Positions 19,457 to 28,856 are shown, counted from the first letter of the stretch. The stretch is DNA of 64,000 nt from Vibrio hippocampi (GCF_921292975.1 NZ_CAKLCM010000002.1:1426001-1490000); one strand, 5' to 3'. Program-made: numbers and translations. Notes: a model not told the origin generated them from the sequence alone.

Positions 19457-19613
19457 AGACGCTCACTCAGCAGGGCTAGACAATGCGCCAGAGGAGATCA
19501 AACTCGCCGTCGATCTTATCTACCTGTTAGAAACTAATGAGATCGAGCCAAGCATTGCATTGAAAGCACTCGCGATTGTAAGGCAAGACCTAGAAAAAAA
19601 GCTGAACCCCTAA
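19434..19613 (+). CDS. ybaM: YbaM family (DUF2496) small protein
   Basis: 59-residue protein with [17 protein letters not shown] and a C-terminal VRQDLEKKL, as in E. coli YbaM, which also follows priC. Function unknown. Start GTG 19434 is preceded by GGAAGGG and lies inside priC; this length agrees with the family, whereas an open frame to 19329 would add unrelated residues read through priC. Its stop codon lies in the loop of the terminator hairpin. Confidence 0.82.
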   Translation: MDNKNTSKDAHSAGLDNAPEEIKLAVDLIYLLETNEIEPSIALKALAIVRQDLEKKLNP

Positions 19614-19627
19614 AGGTTCAGCTTTTT
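19596..19627. terminator. Bidirectional terminator containing the ybaM stop
   Basis: Stem AGCTGAACC / GGTTCAGCT (19600-19608 and 19615-19623), flanked by A and T tracts. The TAA of ybaM (19611-19613) is in the loop, and the left arm is coding. It also serves the convergent chemoreceptor gene. Confidence 0.9.
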
Positions 19628-19647
19628 CATTGGCACCAGTGACGAGC

Positions 19648-21765
19648 TTACACTTTAAACTGACGCATCAACTCTTGTTGTTGCACTGAGTAATGATCGA
19701 TATCTTTGCCCATTCGCTCCGCATCGGCGGCTTTATCTAAAATAGCACCGCTGAGTTCACGAATGTTGGCCACATTCTGGTTAACCTCAGATGAAACAGA
19801 TTGCTGTTCCTGAGCAGCCTTTACGATCTGCATATTCATGTCATTAATCGACGCAATAGATTCAAATACCTTACTCAATGACAACACGGCTTCTTGGACA
19901 TGAGTCGCAGTAGAGTCTGCAAGCTCTGAGCTGTGCTGAATAGCATGAACCACATCTCGTGTGCCTTTCTCCACCTGCTCAATCACCAACTGGATTTCGC
20001 CCACTGATTCATGGGTTCGGCTGGCTAACTTTCTAACTTCATCTGCCACGACGGCAAATCCACGACCTTGCTCACCCGCTCGGGCAGCTTCAATCGCCGC
20101 ATTCAGTGCCAGTAGATTGGTTTGTTCAGAAATGCCTTCAATAACACTCAAAATCTCGGTGATATTGCTGTTATTCTTCGCGAGTTCTTCAACCACGGGC
20201 ACCGCGGATTTCATCTGACTGACCAATGTCACCATCTCTGACGCGGACAGTTCAACCACCTCTTGTCCTTTTGACGCTGAGTGGTTGGCTTGATCCGCTG
20301 CTTGAACCGCAACTTCTGCATTTTGTACCACAAGCGCTGCGGTCTGAGTCATCTCTTCCGACGCAGTAGCGACCATATCCACTTCTTTAAACTGGGCCTC
20401 GCTGCTCTCTCGAGTATTGACGGCATTGGCACTCGATTCCGTCGCGGTTGCCGCAATCTGTGCCGTACTATCAACGACCTGTTGAATGGTATGCTGTAGC
20501 TTAGACAAGAAGGCATTGAATTGTTCAGCCAACTGACCAATTTCATCTTGTGAGCGAACTTCTAGGCGCTGAGTGAGATCCCCTTCACCAGACGCGATAT
20601 CTTTAAGACGAGTGACGACCAACTGAATCGGTTTAACAATACGTGCAGACATAAAGGCAATGACCAGAAGTCCGGCAAGGACAAAACCTGCACCGGTAAA
20701 GACTTCTACCTTGGTTCCTTGGCGTAATTGTTCAGAAATAATATTGTCTAGGGTCGTCGCATCCTTTAACACCGCCTGTCTTGGCATATCAAAGAAAACA
20801 CCCCAAGTTTGGTTGGCAATCGTCACGGGACTGAACACGCTCAACCACTGTTCGTCACTGCTCCAATGCGCTTGAGGTTTACCGCCAAACATAAGGTCGG
20901 TAATGGTTGATTGGTCTAATACCGGGCTAACGAAGCGACTACCCGCAGTGACGGTAACATCATCAGAAGCAATCACCGTTTCATCTAAACTAATAATATT
21001 GACGTAACCACGACCATTAAATAAGTTCGCGTCCGACTCTGCCACTGTGGTACTCAGATCGGTCAAACGTAGATCTAAACCCAATACACCGATCGCCTCA
21101 CCCTCAGAGATAATGGGCAGCGTTAGTGAAGACATTAACTGCTGTTCACCATCTACTAAATAGAACTTCGGCGTACTGACGCACGCTTCTTTATTGACTA
21201 GTGGGCAGAAAAACTTCTCGGCACTGGCTGAATCATCCAGCTCTGCTTTTGATAAGATAAACTGCTCGACATCATCGCTGTCATCACCAATACGCCAATA
21301 CGTCGCAAACTGCCCAACATCATTAGAACCAACATAATCTGCGCCGATATAGTTGGTATCTTCACCGTCGAGCTGGTCAGGTTGAAACACCAAATAAGCG
21401 CCCTGTATCGAAGGAAATTCAAGGACTGCCTTATGAATCATTTGATCAAGTGCTGAACGCAACTCTTCACTAGAACCAAAGTTTTCTTCAGTGTTGGACT
21501 TTTGGAACAATGAGTTAGCCACCAGCATCTCGGCTCGATAAATCGCTTCATCGAAGTAATCTTTGACATCACGGGCATTAATTTCAGCTCTTGCCTCAAG
21601 AAGGTTTTGAGACTTTTCAATCACGGATTGTGAACTGAGTTGTCGAATGGAGTTCTGACTATTGATGGCGTTGTATAATGAAAAGCCGATTAGAGCGAGT
21701 GAGGTAAACAGCAGACAGCAACCTGCCAATACCGTGATTTTCCATCGCACGGAAAGTGTTCGCAT
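19648..21765 (-). CDS. Methyl-accepting chemotaxis protein (dCACHE-type)
   Basis: 705 residues. A transmembrane segment at about 10-32, a large periplasmic double-CACHE-like sensor (residues ~40-345, containing GVLGLDLRL and the following FVSPV), a second transmembrane segment (~352-375), HAMP (~375-430) and a cytoplasmic signalling coiled coil. The hairpin tip reads [17 protein letters not shown], the CheA/CheW-contacting signature. No C-terminal CheR-binding pentapeptide is visible (ends MRQFKV). Ligand unknown; amino acids are common for this sensor type. ATG 21765 is chosen with AAAGGGA upstream. Confidence 0.93.
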   Translation of the reverse strand: MRTLSVRWKITVLAGCCLLFTSLALIGFSLYNAINSQNSIRQLSSQSVIEKSQNLLEARAEINARDVKDYFDEAIYRAEMLVANSLFQKSNTEENFGSSEELRSALDQMIHKAVLEFPSIQGAYLVFQPDQLDGEDTNYIGADYVGSNDVGQFATYWRIGDDSDDVEQFILSKAELDDSASAEKFFCPLVNKEACVSTPKFYLVDGEQQLMSSLTLPIISEGEAIGVLGLDLRLTDLSTTVAESDANLFNGRGYVNIISLDETVIASDDVTVTAGSRFVSPVLDQSTITDLMFGGKPQAHWSSDEQWLSVFSPVTIANQTWGVFFDMPRQAVLKDATTLDNIISEQLRQGTKVEVFTGAGFVLAGLLVIAFMSARIVKPIQLVVTRLKDIASGEGDLTQRLEVRSQDEIGQLAEQFNAFLSKLQHTIQQVVDSTAQIAATATESSANAVNTRESSEAQFKEVDMVATASEEMTQTAALVVQNAEVAVQAADQANHSASKGQEVVELSASEMVTLVSQMKSAVPVVEELAKNNSNITEILSVIEGISEQTNLLALNAAIEAARAGEQGRGFAVVADEVRKLASRTHESVGEIQLVIEQVEKGTRDVVHAIQHSSELADSTATHVQEAVLSLSKVFESIASINDMNMQIVKAAQEQQSVSSEVNQNVANIRELSGAILDKAADAERMGKDIDHYSVQQQELMRQFKV

Positions 21766-21960
21766 ACTACATCCCTTTAGCAAACGTTGTTTAATTATTG
21801 TTAAAATCTAAATTTTTCTCAAAGACTCGAATAAAGTGCTTTGATAATTATTATTAATAACACTTTTATACCAGTCGCTCAACACTTTAATCTATACCAT
21901 GCTGTTTGGTGGTGTTAATATCTCAAAATCACAATATAAAACTTGAAAAGGTCTCAACAC

Positions 21961-22767
21961 ATGAAAGTAATCAGCTTTAATATCAATGGATTAAGAGCAA
22001 GGCTGCATCAACTACAAGCTATCATTGATAAACATCAACCTGATGTCATTGGTTTGCAAGAGATCAAGGTTCATGACGAGGCTTTTCCGATAGAAGCGGT
22101 AGAAGCCATGGGATACAAGGTTTACTTCCACGGTCAAAAAGCGCACTACGGTGTCGCCATGTTGTGTAAACAGGAACCTGAAAAAATTCAAAAGGGCTTC
22201 CCTACCGATAACGAAGAACATCAAAAACGCATGATCATGGCGACTTTCAAAGATGAACATGGTGATAGCGTGACTGTACTGAATGGTTATTTCCCACAAG
22301 GCGACAACGTTAGCCACGAAACCAAATTCCCTTACAAACGCCAGTTCTATACCGATCTGATGCAGTATCTCAATGATCACCACTCGAAAGATGAAAAACT
22401 GATCGTGATGGGCGATATCAACATCAGCCCAATTGATTTAGATATTGGCATTGGCGAAATCAACAGAAAACGCTGGCTTAAAACGGGTAAGTGCTCATTC
22501 CAACCAGAAGAACGTGAGTGGCTAGCGACTTTGTTAGATTGGGGATTCGTTGACACTTTCCGCCAATTGCACCCTGATGTGAACGATCAATTTTCATGGT
22601 TTGACTATCGATCGCGTGGTTTTGATGATAACCGTGGTCTGCGCATTGACGTGGTTTTAGCCACACCGACTCTCGCCGCTAATTGTGTTGAAGCTGGCAT
22701 CGACTATGAGTTGCGTGGTATCGAAAAACCTTCCGACCATGCGCCAATTTGGTCAAGCTTCAAGTAA
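21961..22767 (+). CDS. xthA: Exonuclease III
   Basis: 268 residues, as in E. coli XthA. AP endonuclease / 3'-5' exonuclease of base-excision repair. Conserved metal and catalytic motifs: [10 protein letters not shown] (Asn7), LQEIKV (Glu34), GDINISP (Asp and Asn), [18 protein letters not shown] and the terminal SDHAPIW with catalytic His. ATG 21961 is preceded by AAAGG; an upstream in-frame ATG at 21943 adds six non-conserved residues. Confidence 0.97.
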   Translation: MKVISFNINGLRARLHQLQAIIDKHQPDVIGLQEIKVHDEAFPIEAVEAMGYKVYFHGQKAHYGVAMLCKQEPEKIQKGFPTDNEEHQKRMIMATFKDEHGDSVTVLNGYFPQGDNVSHETKFPYKRQFYTDLMQYLNDHHSKDEKLIVMGDINISPIDLDIGIGEINRKRWLKTGKCSFQPEEREWLATLLDWGFVDTFRQLHPDVNDQFSWFDYRSRGFDDNRGLRIDVVLATPTLAANCVEAGIDYELRGIEKPSDHAPIWSSFK

Positions 22768-22793
22768 GCTCAAAAGGTGAAGTACCAGAGAGT

Positions 22794-22826
22794 AAAAAGC
22801 GCAGTCGTTTGACTGCGCTTTTGATT
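22794..22826 (+). terminator. xthA terminator
   Basis: 12-bp stem AAAAGCGCAGTC / GACTGCGCTTTT with loop GTTT and T-rich exit. Confidence 0.92.
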
Positions 22827-22837
22827 TTAAAGACCTC

Positions 22838-22901
22838 GGTAACTAACTATGCGGTTAACTAACTATGCGGTAGCTTAACTTTGCGGTTAACTAACTTTGC
22901 G
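22838..22901. repeat. 16-bp tandem array spanning the artM stop codon
   Basis: Four contiguous 16-bp units start at 22838, 22854, 22870 and 22886 (plus-strand consensus GTTAACTAACTATGCG). The unit nearest artM covers its last three codons and stop (22891-22893). Each unit carries stop trinucleotides on the minus strand; as 16 is not a multiple of three, they fall in successive frames. Confidence 0.93.
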
Positions 22902-23568
22902 GCTTAAGATGGGCAAGAAAGCGTTTTTCTGCCCTTTTAAACAGCCATAAAATAATGAAGGTCAACGCCATGTAGAACAAACCCGCCGTCAAAAAGGACT
23001 CAAATGGCGCATAGTATCGCGAGTTCACTAAACGTGCTGCGCCGGTCAAATCCATGATGGTGACAATACCCGCCACCGCTGAACCATGCAGCATAAAGAT
23101 GACTTCATTACTGTAAGCTGGCAGCGCTCTGCGTAGTGCACTCGGTAAAATGATACGTCGATAGGTCATAAATGGGCTCATCCCATAGGCTTTGGCTGCT
23201 TCGACTTCCCCTTGCGGTAATCCATTGATCGCTCCGCGTATGATCTCTGCCGTGTACGCCGATGTATTAAATACAAAAGCAACCAATGCACAGAACCATG
23301 CGTGCTCCCAAAGGGTATCTTTGACCGGAAAGAACTGATCCATTCCGTAGTAAATCAAAAATAACTGCACCAATAATGGTGTGCCTCGAAAGAAGTAGAT
23401 GAATGACCATGTCGGGACCATCAACAAGTAATTTTTGCTGTTCCTTGCGATGGCCATCGGGATCGCCAATGTCAGACCGATGATCAAAGAAACAGTCACC
23501 AGCCAGACGGTTGTCCACAAACCATCTAGGTAGATAGGCAAACTTTCGATAACCAGAGAAAAGTCCAT
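22891..23568 (-). CDS. artM: Arginine-type ABC transporter permease ArtM
   Basis: 225-residue inner-membrane permease of the HisMQ family. About five transmembrane segments, and the ABC-contacting EAA loop EVEAAKAYGMSPFMTYRRIILPSA around residues 115-137. It pairs with ArtQ to form the channel for arginine or another basic amino acid. It begins two bases after the artQ stop region (artQ ends at 23571), so the pair is co-translated. Its 3' end lies in the 16-bp array. Confidence 0.92.
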   Translation of the reverse strand: MDFSLVIESLPIYLDGLWTTVWLVTVSLIIGLTLAIPMAIARNSKNYLLMVPTWSFIYFFRGTPLLVQLFLIYYGMDQFFPVKDTLWEHAWFCALVAFVFNTSAYTAEIIRGAINGLPQGEVEAAKAYGMSPFMTYRRIILPSALRRALPAYSNEVIFMLHGSAVAGIVTIMDLTGAARLVNSRYYAPFESFLTAGLFYMALTFIILWLFKRAEKRFLAHLKPQS

Positions 23569-23570
23569 CT

Positions 23571-24311
23571 CTACCTCACATGAATACTGAATTTGCGTTC
23601 AACCAGCTTTAGCACACCAGTTGAGACCGCAGTAAAAAATAGGAAGATCAAGGATACCGCCATGTAAAACGTAAATGGCATCTTGGTTGAACCCGCCGCC
23701 AAAGAACTCACGCGAACCATATCCTCAAGACCAATGATAGAAACCAAAGCCGTTGTTTTGAGTAACACTAACCAGTTGTTACCAAAACCTGGTAAGGCGT
23801 GGCGTATCATCTGAGGTAATAAAATACGTCTGAACGCGAGTGTTGAGCTCATGCCGTAAGCTTTTGCTGCTTCTAGCTCACCTTGGTCGACGGCCATAAT
23901 GGCGCCACGGAATGTTTCCGCCATATAAGCACCGAAAATAAAGCCTATGGTAAGAACACCGGCGATAAAGGGAGACACATCAATATAATCGGGAAGGTAA
24001 GCCGTCCACTCATGGTTGGGATCGCTTTGCGTAAACCACTCATTGAGCCATTCGTTGGTGGCATACAGACTGTTGTTCAACAAAATCTGTCCGCCGAAGA
24101 AGATTAACATCATCAACACCAGATCCGGGATACCGCGGATGATCGTGGTGTAAAGCGTGGCTATGGCTCTTGGGAAACGATACGGTGCCAGTTTTGCTAA
24201 AGCACCCAGCATGCCTAAAATCATCGCCAATAATAGTGACAGCAGCGCCACCTCTATCGTGACAACTGCACCTTTAACAATTGAGGCTTCATAGCCTTGC
24301 AGATCTAGCAT
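23571..24311 (-). CDS. artQ: Arginine-type ABC transporter permease ArtQ
   Basis: 246-residue HisMQ-family permease with the EAA loop ELEAAKAYGMSSTLAFRRILLP near residues 150-170. I placed the start at ATG 24311 (MLDLQGYEAS), where the family begins; a TTG at 24332 could add seven residues. Neither has a strong Shine-Dalgarno. It lies downstream of artJ behind a hairpin and a 15-bp repeat array, which may set a lower level of permease than of binding protein. Confidence 0.9.
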   Translation of the reverse strand: MLDLQGYEASIVKGAVVTIEVALLSLLLAMILGMLGALAKLAPYRFPRAIATLYTTIIRGIPDLVLMMLIFFGGQILLNNSLYATNEWLNEWFTQSDPNHEWTAYLPDYIDVSPFIAGVLTIGFIFGAYMAETFRGAIMAVDQGELEAAKAYGMSSTLAFRRILLPQMIRHALPGFGNNWLVLLKTTALVSIIGLEDMVRVSSLAAGSTKMPFTFYMAVSLIFLFFTAVSTGVLKLVERKFSIHVR

Positions 24312-24357
24312 AGGAGGTCCGATTGCTGACAAGATAGCGTAAACATCGTGCTATCAA

Positions 24358-24402
24358 AGTAACGATATAAAAAGTAACTGTATAAAAAGAAACTGTGCAA
24401 AA
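24358..24402. repeat. 15-bp tandem array between artJ and artQ
   Basis: Three contiguous units with consensus AGTAACTGTATAAAA start at 24358, 24373 and 24388; a fourth partial unit follows. They sit at the U-rich exit of the artJ hairpin. Confidence 0.85.
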
Positions 24403-24404
24403 AG

Positions 24405-24438
24405 TAATAACGGGAGAGCGCCTCTGCCCTCTCCCGTT
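24405..24438 (-). terminator. Hairpin after artJ (partial terminator)
   Basis: Stem AACGGGAGAG / CTCTCCCGTT (24409-24418 and 24429-24438), ten-base loop, then ATTACTTTTTG on the minus strand. Being inside the operon, it probably attenuates transcription or stabilises the artJ message, as is usual after binding-protein genes. Confidence 0.8.
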
Positions 24439-24450
24439 AACGGCGCATGA

Positions 24451-25218
24451 TTAGTTGCCGTATACGTCGTAGTTAAAGTACTTAGCCGCAATCTCTTGGT
24501 ATTTACCAGACTCACGGAGTGATTTGATCGCCGCGTCAAGTTGCTTCGTGAGGTCTTTATCTTGCTTGCGAACCGCAATACCCATACCGTCACCAAACCA
24601 CTTTGGATCCGTCAGTGAAGGACCTGCAAATTCATACGCTTCACCGCCCGCTTTATTCAGTACACCCTCTTCTAGGGCTGACGCATCACCTAATACTGCT
24701 GCAACACGTCCGTTAGCAAGGTCAAGATACGCTTCATCGAATGAGCCGTAACGAACGATCTCTACATTCTTATAGTTGTCTGAAAGATACTTGTCGTGCG
24801 TTGTTGCGCGCTGAACACCGATCTTCACACCATCAAGGTTCGCAAAATCTAAGCCTGCATCTTTCTTAGCGATAAATTTGTTCGGGATTTGTGCATATTT
24901 GCCGGTAAAATCAACACGCTTCTTACGCTCTTCTGTAATCGACATTGCCGCAATGATAGCGTCATATTTACGTGCCAATAGTGAAGGAATAATGCCATCC
25001 CAATCTTGAGGAACGATCACGCATTTGGCTTTTAGCTCTTCACACAAAGCGTTTGCCATGTCGACATCAAAGCCTTTAAGCGAACCATCAGCTTCAGTCC
25101 AGCTAAATGGAGGGTAGGCACCTTCAATACCGAAACGAACCGTTTTCCACTCTTTTGCTTGAGCCATCCCTGTTACCGAGGTCGCGGCAAGTGCTGCTAC
25201 TAATAACCACTTTTTCAT
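24451..25218 (-). CDS. artJ: Periplasmic arginine-type amino-acid binding protein
   Basis: 255 residues. Sec signal peptide MKKWLLVAALAATSVTGMAQA, mature KEWKTVRFGIEGAYPPFSW, the standard start of family 3 solute-binding proteins; FDVDMANALCEELKAKC and the IAAMSITEERKKRVDFT stretch are ligand-binding lobes typical of Arg/Lys/His binders. I used the second ATG (25218), spaced seven bases from AGGAG; the first ATG lies only one base from it. The same protein could be called ArtI; specificity is inferred. Confidence 0.9.
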   Translation of the reverse strand: MKKWLLVAALAATSVTGMAQAKEWKTVRFGIEGAYPPFSWTEADGSLKGFDVDMANALCEELKAKCVIVPQDWDGIIPSLLARKYDAIIAAMSITEERKKRVDFTGKYAQIPNKFIAKKDAGLDFANLDGVKIGVQRATTHDKYLSDNYKNVEIVRYGSFDEAYLDLANGRVAAVLGDASALEEGVLNKAGGEAYEFAGPSLTDPKWFGDGMGIAVRKQDKDLTKQLDAAIKSLRESGKYQEIAAKYFNYDVYGN

Positions 25219-25344
25219 TTCCATACTCCTGTGATTGTGTATCTAATGTCTAGGTGTTAGCCCTAGTTGTTAACTGCCAAAGAGAATCCTTGGCAAAATA
25301 AATTTTTTGTCATACCAACATGCTACTGCGTTGGGTTCACGAAT

Positions 25345-25458
25345 GCTTGAACTTAGCTATGTTTCAACTTAACTATGTTTCAACTTAGCTATGCGTCAGC
25401 TTAACTATGCTTCAACTCAACCACTGCCTTAACTCAGTCATTGCTTTAAGTTAGCAAC
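25345..25458. repeat. 16-17 bp tandem array between artP and artJ
   Basis: Seven units start at 25345, 25361, 25377, 25393, 25409, 25426 and 25443. Core units are GTTTCAACTTAGCTAT and GTTTCAACTTAACTAT; those nearer artP are more diverged. The array ends 20 bp from the artP stop. Confidence 0.92.
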
Positions 25459-25478
25459 GGCGTTAAAAATTTGCTGTG

Positions 25479-26249
25479 TTAATAAATTGAAGAGATAAAT
25501 TGCTGTAGACGTTCGGACTCAGGGTTAGTGAATAACTGAGCTGGGTCACCTTGCTCTTCAACCAATCCTTGATGTAAAAACATCACATGGTTAGAGACGT
25601 CTCGTGCAAATGCCATTTCATGAGTCACAACGAGCATGGTGCGCCCCTCTTCCGCCAAATCACGCATCACCCCTAACACTTCACCGACTAATTCAGGATC
25701 TAAAGCAGAAGTGGGTTCATCGAACAGCATAACCTCTGGGTCAACGGCAAGTGCACGAGCGATTGCAGCGCGTTGCTGTTGTCCTCCGGAGAGGTGTCCC
25801 GGGTAATAATCTTTGCGCTCGTAAAGACCGACTTTCTTTAGCAGCAGTTCCGCATTTTCTATCGCTTGTGCCTTGGGAACGCCCAAAACGTGTACCGGTG
25901 CTTCAATGACATTTTGTAACACGGTTAAATGAGACCAGAGATTGAAACCTTGAAATACCATGGCGAGGCGCGAACGAATACGTTGGACTTGTTTCTCATT
26001 GGCAGGAATGGCTTCACCCAAGCGGTTATTCTTCATCTGAATAAGTTCGCCATTGACCCAGATTTCTCCAGACGTTGGGGTTTCTAGTAAGTTGATACAG
26101 CGTAGAAAAGTGCTTTTCCCAGAACCAGAAGAACCAATGATGGAGACCACATCTCCTTTGTGTGCTTCTAGTGAGATCCCTTTTAGTACCTCGTTCTGTC
26201 CGAACGTTTTGTGCAGATTTTTTATGTCTAGCGCGGGTACATCACTCAT
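25479..26249 (-). CDS. artP: Arginine-type ABC transporter ATP-binding protein
   Basis: 256-residue polar amino-acid ATPase. Walker A GSSGSGKST (38-46), Q-loop FQGFNLW, signature LSGGQQQR, Walker B VMLFDEPTSALDP and the H-loop VTHEMAF are intact. Gene order artP-artJ-artQ-artM forms a complete basic amino-acid importer. The promoter must lie in the long region 26250-26960; an ATGCAT-centred AT-rich palindrome near 26448-26458 could be an ArgR half-operator, but this is weak. Confidence 0.94.
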   Translation of the reverse strand: MSDVPALDIKNLHKTFGQNEVLKGISLEAHKGDVVSIIGSSGSGKSTFLRCINLLETPTSGEIWVNGELIQMKNNRLGEAIPANEKQVQRIRSRLAMVFQGFNLWSHLTVLQNVIEAPVHVLGVPKAQAIENAELLLKKVGLYERKDYYPGHLSGGQQQRAAIARALAVDPEVMLFDEPTSALDPELVGEVLGVMRDLAEEGRTMLVVTHEMAFARDVSNHVMFLHQGLVEEQGDPAQLFTNPESERLQQFISSIY

Positions 26250-26685
26250 GCGCTGCTACTCCTTGAGACTGATTTTATTGCGATTTGGCTTCCTGCCAGC
26301 ATCAATGCAAACACAAACGCTAGCATTAGAAACTGAAGCTTGCAACATACCTTTAACCTAGCAAAACCACATTAAGTAGAATTAAATTTCGTTTTTTTAT
26401 GCACACACAAAGCGCATCAGCTAGATTTTTCGCAATTAATATAACTTTTTATGCATAAGTATCACGTAACCTGTTGTATGTAAACATAACAGACAGTCGA
26501 AGATATTGTTGCAAAAACATGGCAAATTACAGTGATTTCTGTCGATGAGAGGCGGTCAGATGGCAATTAATGTTACTTATACTCCATAAGTCAGACTAAT
26601 TAATCATTTGTACATCTAGTGAGGCTTTACATTTGATCACAAAGTAGCCGAGATGATGCGTTGTTAGACCAAAAAATCGTCAATC

Positions 26686-26723
26686 TACCTTTACGTCATC
26701 CTGCTACCTTCACGTTATTCTGC
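26686..26723. repeat. 19-bp direct duplication
   Basis: Units 26686-26704 and 26705-26723 match at 16 of 19 positions. No gene end is adjacent on the visible reading, so this could be the remnant of a lost gene's 3' end. Confidence 0.7.
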
Positions 26724-26880
26724 TTTAGTCCAAACCGTAACCGTTTGCTATACGAAATACTCCACTCGTGCCATTGCCGCTGAAAACATAATGTTGATTA
26801 AATAACCATCCAATATTTGGTGTGCGATATTTATACATCATCGTTTTTTGTAGCCGTATAACGTCCAGAGACTAATGCGA

Positions 26881-26918
26881 AAACAAAAAAAAGGTACGCA
26901 TTAATATGCATACCTATC
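26881..26918 (-). terminator. Terminator of the small secreted protein gene
   Basis: 10-bp stem AGGTATGCAT / ATGCGTACCT read on the minus strand, with one G-U pair, four-base loop and eight T. Confidence 0.88.
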
Positions 26919-26963
26919 AATATTTCTATCCTAGAATTTATATTGCTGCTCAAGTAAGTTCCG

Positions 26964-27179
26964 TTAATATAAAGAGCAGTAAGCGGGCAACGCTTGTCCT
27001 CTTCTTTTCTTGAGCATACATTGTTGCCTGTCATTGCTATCACCACTAACGCTTATTTGTAGTGATTTAGAACTGTTTGAAGCAACGTCTTGAGTTGCAT
27101 GTCCTGATTGTGCAAGCACCGGTGCGTTGATAACAGTCATTGCGAACACCGTTCCAAGGGTAACAAGTACCTTTTTCAT
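26964..27179 (-). CDS. Small secreted cationic protein, unknown family
   Basis: 71 residues. Clear Sec signal peptide (Lys2-Lys3, hydrophobic core, NAPVLA cleavage after residue 23) leaves a 48-residue mature peptide. It has exactly two cysteines (54 and 68) around a basic KKRRG patch, suggesting a disulfide loop in the periplasm. The start has a near-perfect AGGAGGT seven bases upstream, and a strong terminator follows, so this is a real, probably well translated gene. I recognise no family. Confidence 0.75.
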   Translation of the reverse strand: MKKVLVTLGTVFAMTVINAPVLAQSGHATQDVASNSSKSLQISVSGDSNDRQQCMLKKRRGQALPAYCSLY

Positions 27180-27778
27180 AGCAGACCTCCTAGTTTGGAC
27201 TACTCAACAAAGTTCACTTTTAAAGTAGTCGGTCCCCATTGTTACGTCCACAAATTAGAGATAGATCACAAACACCCCACCTTTAAACCCCAGTTATCGG
27301 ACCAGACGTTTCACTAAAAAAGTCTAAATCGCTACTTTTTTATACAAAACTATAACATTTTACGCCAAATTTTAATTTTGAGACTTTGATCGCAATTACC
27401 TGCCAATGCCCCATTAGTTACCATACAACACCCAACGCTGGTGCAGAGACCCGTAACAGGACAAAGCTTCGTAAAATAAACATTATTAAATACAATGTTT
27501 CAAAAACTACCCATCCAATTAATAATTTCATTAATAAAATCTCATTGGGACATTGTTAACGCTCTCGTTATTGTTTATTTATTAACCACTCACAACTAAA
27601 ACAATATCAAACAGGTGAATATCAAAGCTTTTGTGTTGAGGTTAATATTTATCAAACACCTAAATTTTCCTATTGCGAACGTTTATTTCTATTGATAGGA
27701 TTCTTGCAACTTAGTGTTTATCACTAGGTAAAAATATAAAACAAGGATTTAATGTTTTAATATAAAACTAGGACTATT
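27180..27778. other. Divergent region, small secreted protein / porin
   Basis: 599 bp without a supported gene. Features seen are a partial CRP-like site (27255-27270), an A/T-rich hairpin AAAAAAGT / ACTTTTTT near 27315-27342, and TCAAACAGGTGAA at 27607-27619, shared with the other porin promoter. Confidence 0.6.
27255..27270. promoter_or_regulatory. Possible CRP site
   Basis: TTAGA-N6-TCACA: one perfect half and three of five matches in the other, compared with TGTGA-N6-TCACA. It lies 76-91 bp upstream of the small secreted protein start. Weak. Confidence 0.3.
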
Positions 27779-28828
27779 ATGAAAAAAACACTTTTAGCGG
27801 TGGCTATTCCAGCCCTATTCGCAACTTCTGCTCAAGCAGTTGAACTTTATAAGACAGATGCAGGTTCAGTTGATTTTTACGGTCAACTACGTACAGAACT
27901 TAAAAAATCAGAAGACGCTGACGCAACTCTAGGCGCGGGTTCTTCTCGTGCTGGAGTTTCTGCTAAGTATGATGTGAACGAAGACCTTTACGTACACGGT
28001 AAGTACGAGTTCGGCACTCCAGGTGGCGAGTACGGTGAGTCACTAACTGGTCGTCTACATATTGCTGGTTTCGGCGGTAGCTGGGGTAAGGTTTCTCTTG
28101 GTCAACAATGGACACTTCAAGATGACTTCTACGGCGCAGATTGGTCATACTTCTACGGCGGTTCTGTTATTCGTTACACTCCAATCAGTGGCGGTGTACA
28201 CAGCAACTTAATCAAGTATAACTACGACGCAGACGCATTTTCTATCGCTGCATCATACGGCCTAGATGAAAACGACTCGGCTCCAGAACTATTTGAACTA
28301 TTCGCAACTGCCACTGCGGGTAACTTTGACTTCATTGCTGGTGTAGCATCAGAATCTGGTTTCACTTCAGTCGATAACCCTGATTACGATGAAGATGATG
28401 ACAATTCTGTAGAGAGTTTCACGCTTGGTCTTGATACTATGGCTTATACAGCGTCTGTTGGTTACACAATGGACAAAGTGTATCTGCAAGGTACTTACTA
28501 CTATTCAGATATTGACCTAGGTGGTCTAGATATCTCTGAAAACGCATTCGGTGTTGCAGCAACTTACGCATGGGCAGACAACGCAACAGCTTACGCTGGT
28601 TACGAATATGTAACGTACGATGTTGAGACTCTTGATGAATTCGACAGCACGATCATCTACGTTGGTACGGACTACCACCTAAATGATTGGTCACGTCTAT
28701 ATGTTGAATACGGTTATGCAGACGGCGAGACGCTTGGTTACACCAACAAAGACTCTGAAAACTCTGTTGGCATCGAAACAGCTGATGGCGAAAGCTTCTA
28801 CGCTGTAGGTTACCGCGTATACTGGTAA
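27779..28828 (+). CDS. Outer-membrane porin, tandem copy 1
   Basis: 349 residues. Signal peptide MKKTLLAVAIPALFATSAQA, mature VELYKTDAGSVDFYGQLRTE. A general-porin pattern of 16-strand amphipathic strands, acidic loops (DYDEDDDN near 205), constriction-loop-like LGQQWTLQDDFYGADWSYFYGG and a terminal aromatic (YRVYW). It is strongly similar to the next gene, for example at YGQLRTE, GAGSSRAGV, YDVNED and SLGQQWTLQ, so the pair arose by duplication. Each has its own terminator. Family symbol not assigned. Confidence 0.93.
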   Translation: MKKTLLAVAIPALFATSAQAVELYKTDAGSVDFYGQLRTELKKSEDADATLGAGSSRAGVSAKYDVNEDLYVHGKYEFGTPGGEYGESLTGRLHIAGFGGSWGKVSLGQQWTLQDDFYGADWSYFYGGSVIRYTPISGGVHSNLIKYNYDADAFSIAASYGLDENDSAPELFELFATATAGNFDFIAGVASESGFTSVDNPDYDEDDDNSVESFTLGLDTMAYTASVGYTMDKVYLQGTYYYSDIDLGGLDISENAFGVAATYAWADNATAYAGYEYVTYDVETLDEFDSTIIYVGTDYHLNDWSRLYVEYGYADGETLGYTNKDSENSVGIETADGESFYAVGYRVYW

Positions 28829-28856
28829 TCACCAGACGCTCGTAAATCTCATTTCT

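Larger units (their letters stand above)
26250..26963. other. Long intergenic region upstream of artP
   Basis: 714 bp, AT-rich, no gene I can support. It holds the artP promoter region, a 2 x 19-bp direct repeat (26686-26723, units TACCTTTACGTCATCCTGC-like with three mismatches) and, at its right end, the terminator of the small secreted protein gene. Confidence 0.6.

Noticed and set aside
26440..26465. ArgR operator upstream of artP
   Set aside because: AT-rich ATGCAT-centred sequence matches only part of the ARG box; not enough for a feature.
27108..27317. 69-residue frame opposite the small secreted protein gene
   Set aside because: Antisense to a gene with a strong ribosome site and signal peptide; no initiation signal of its own.
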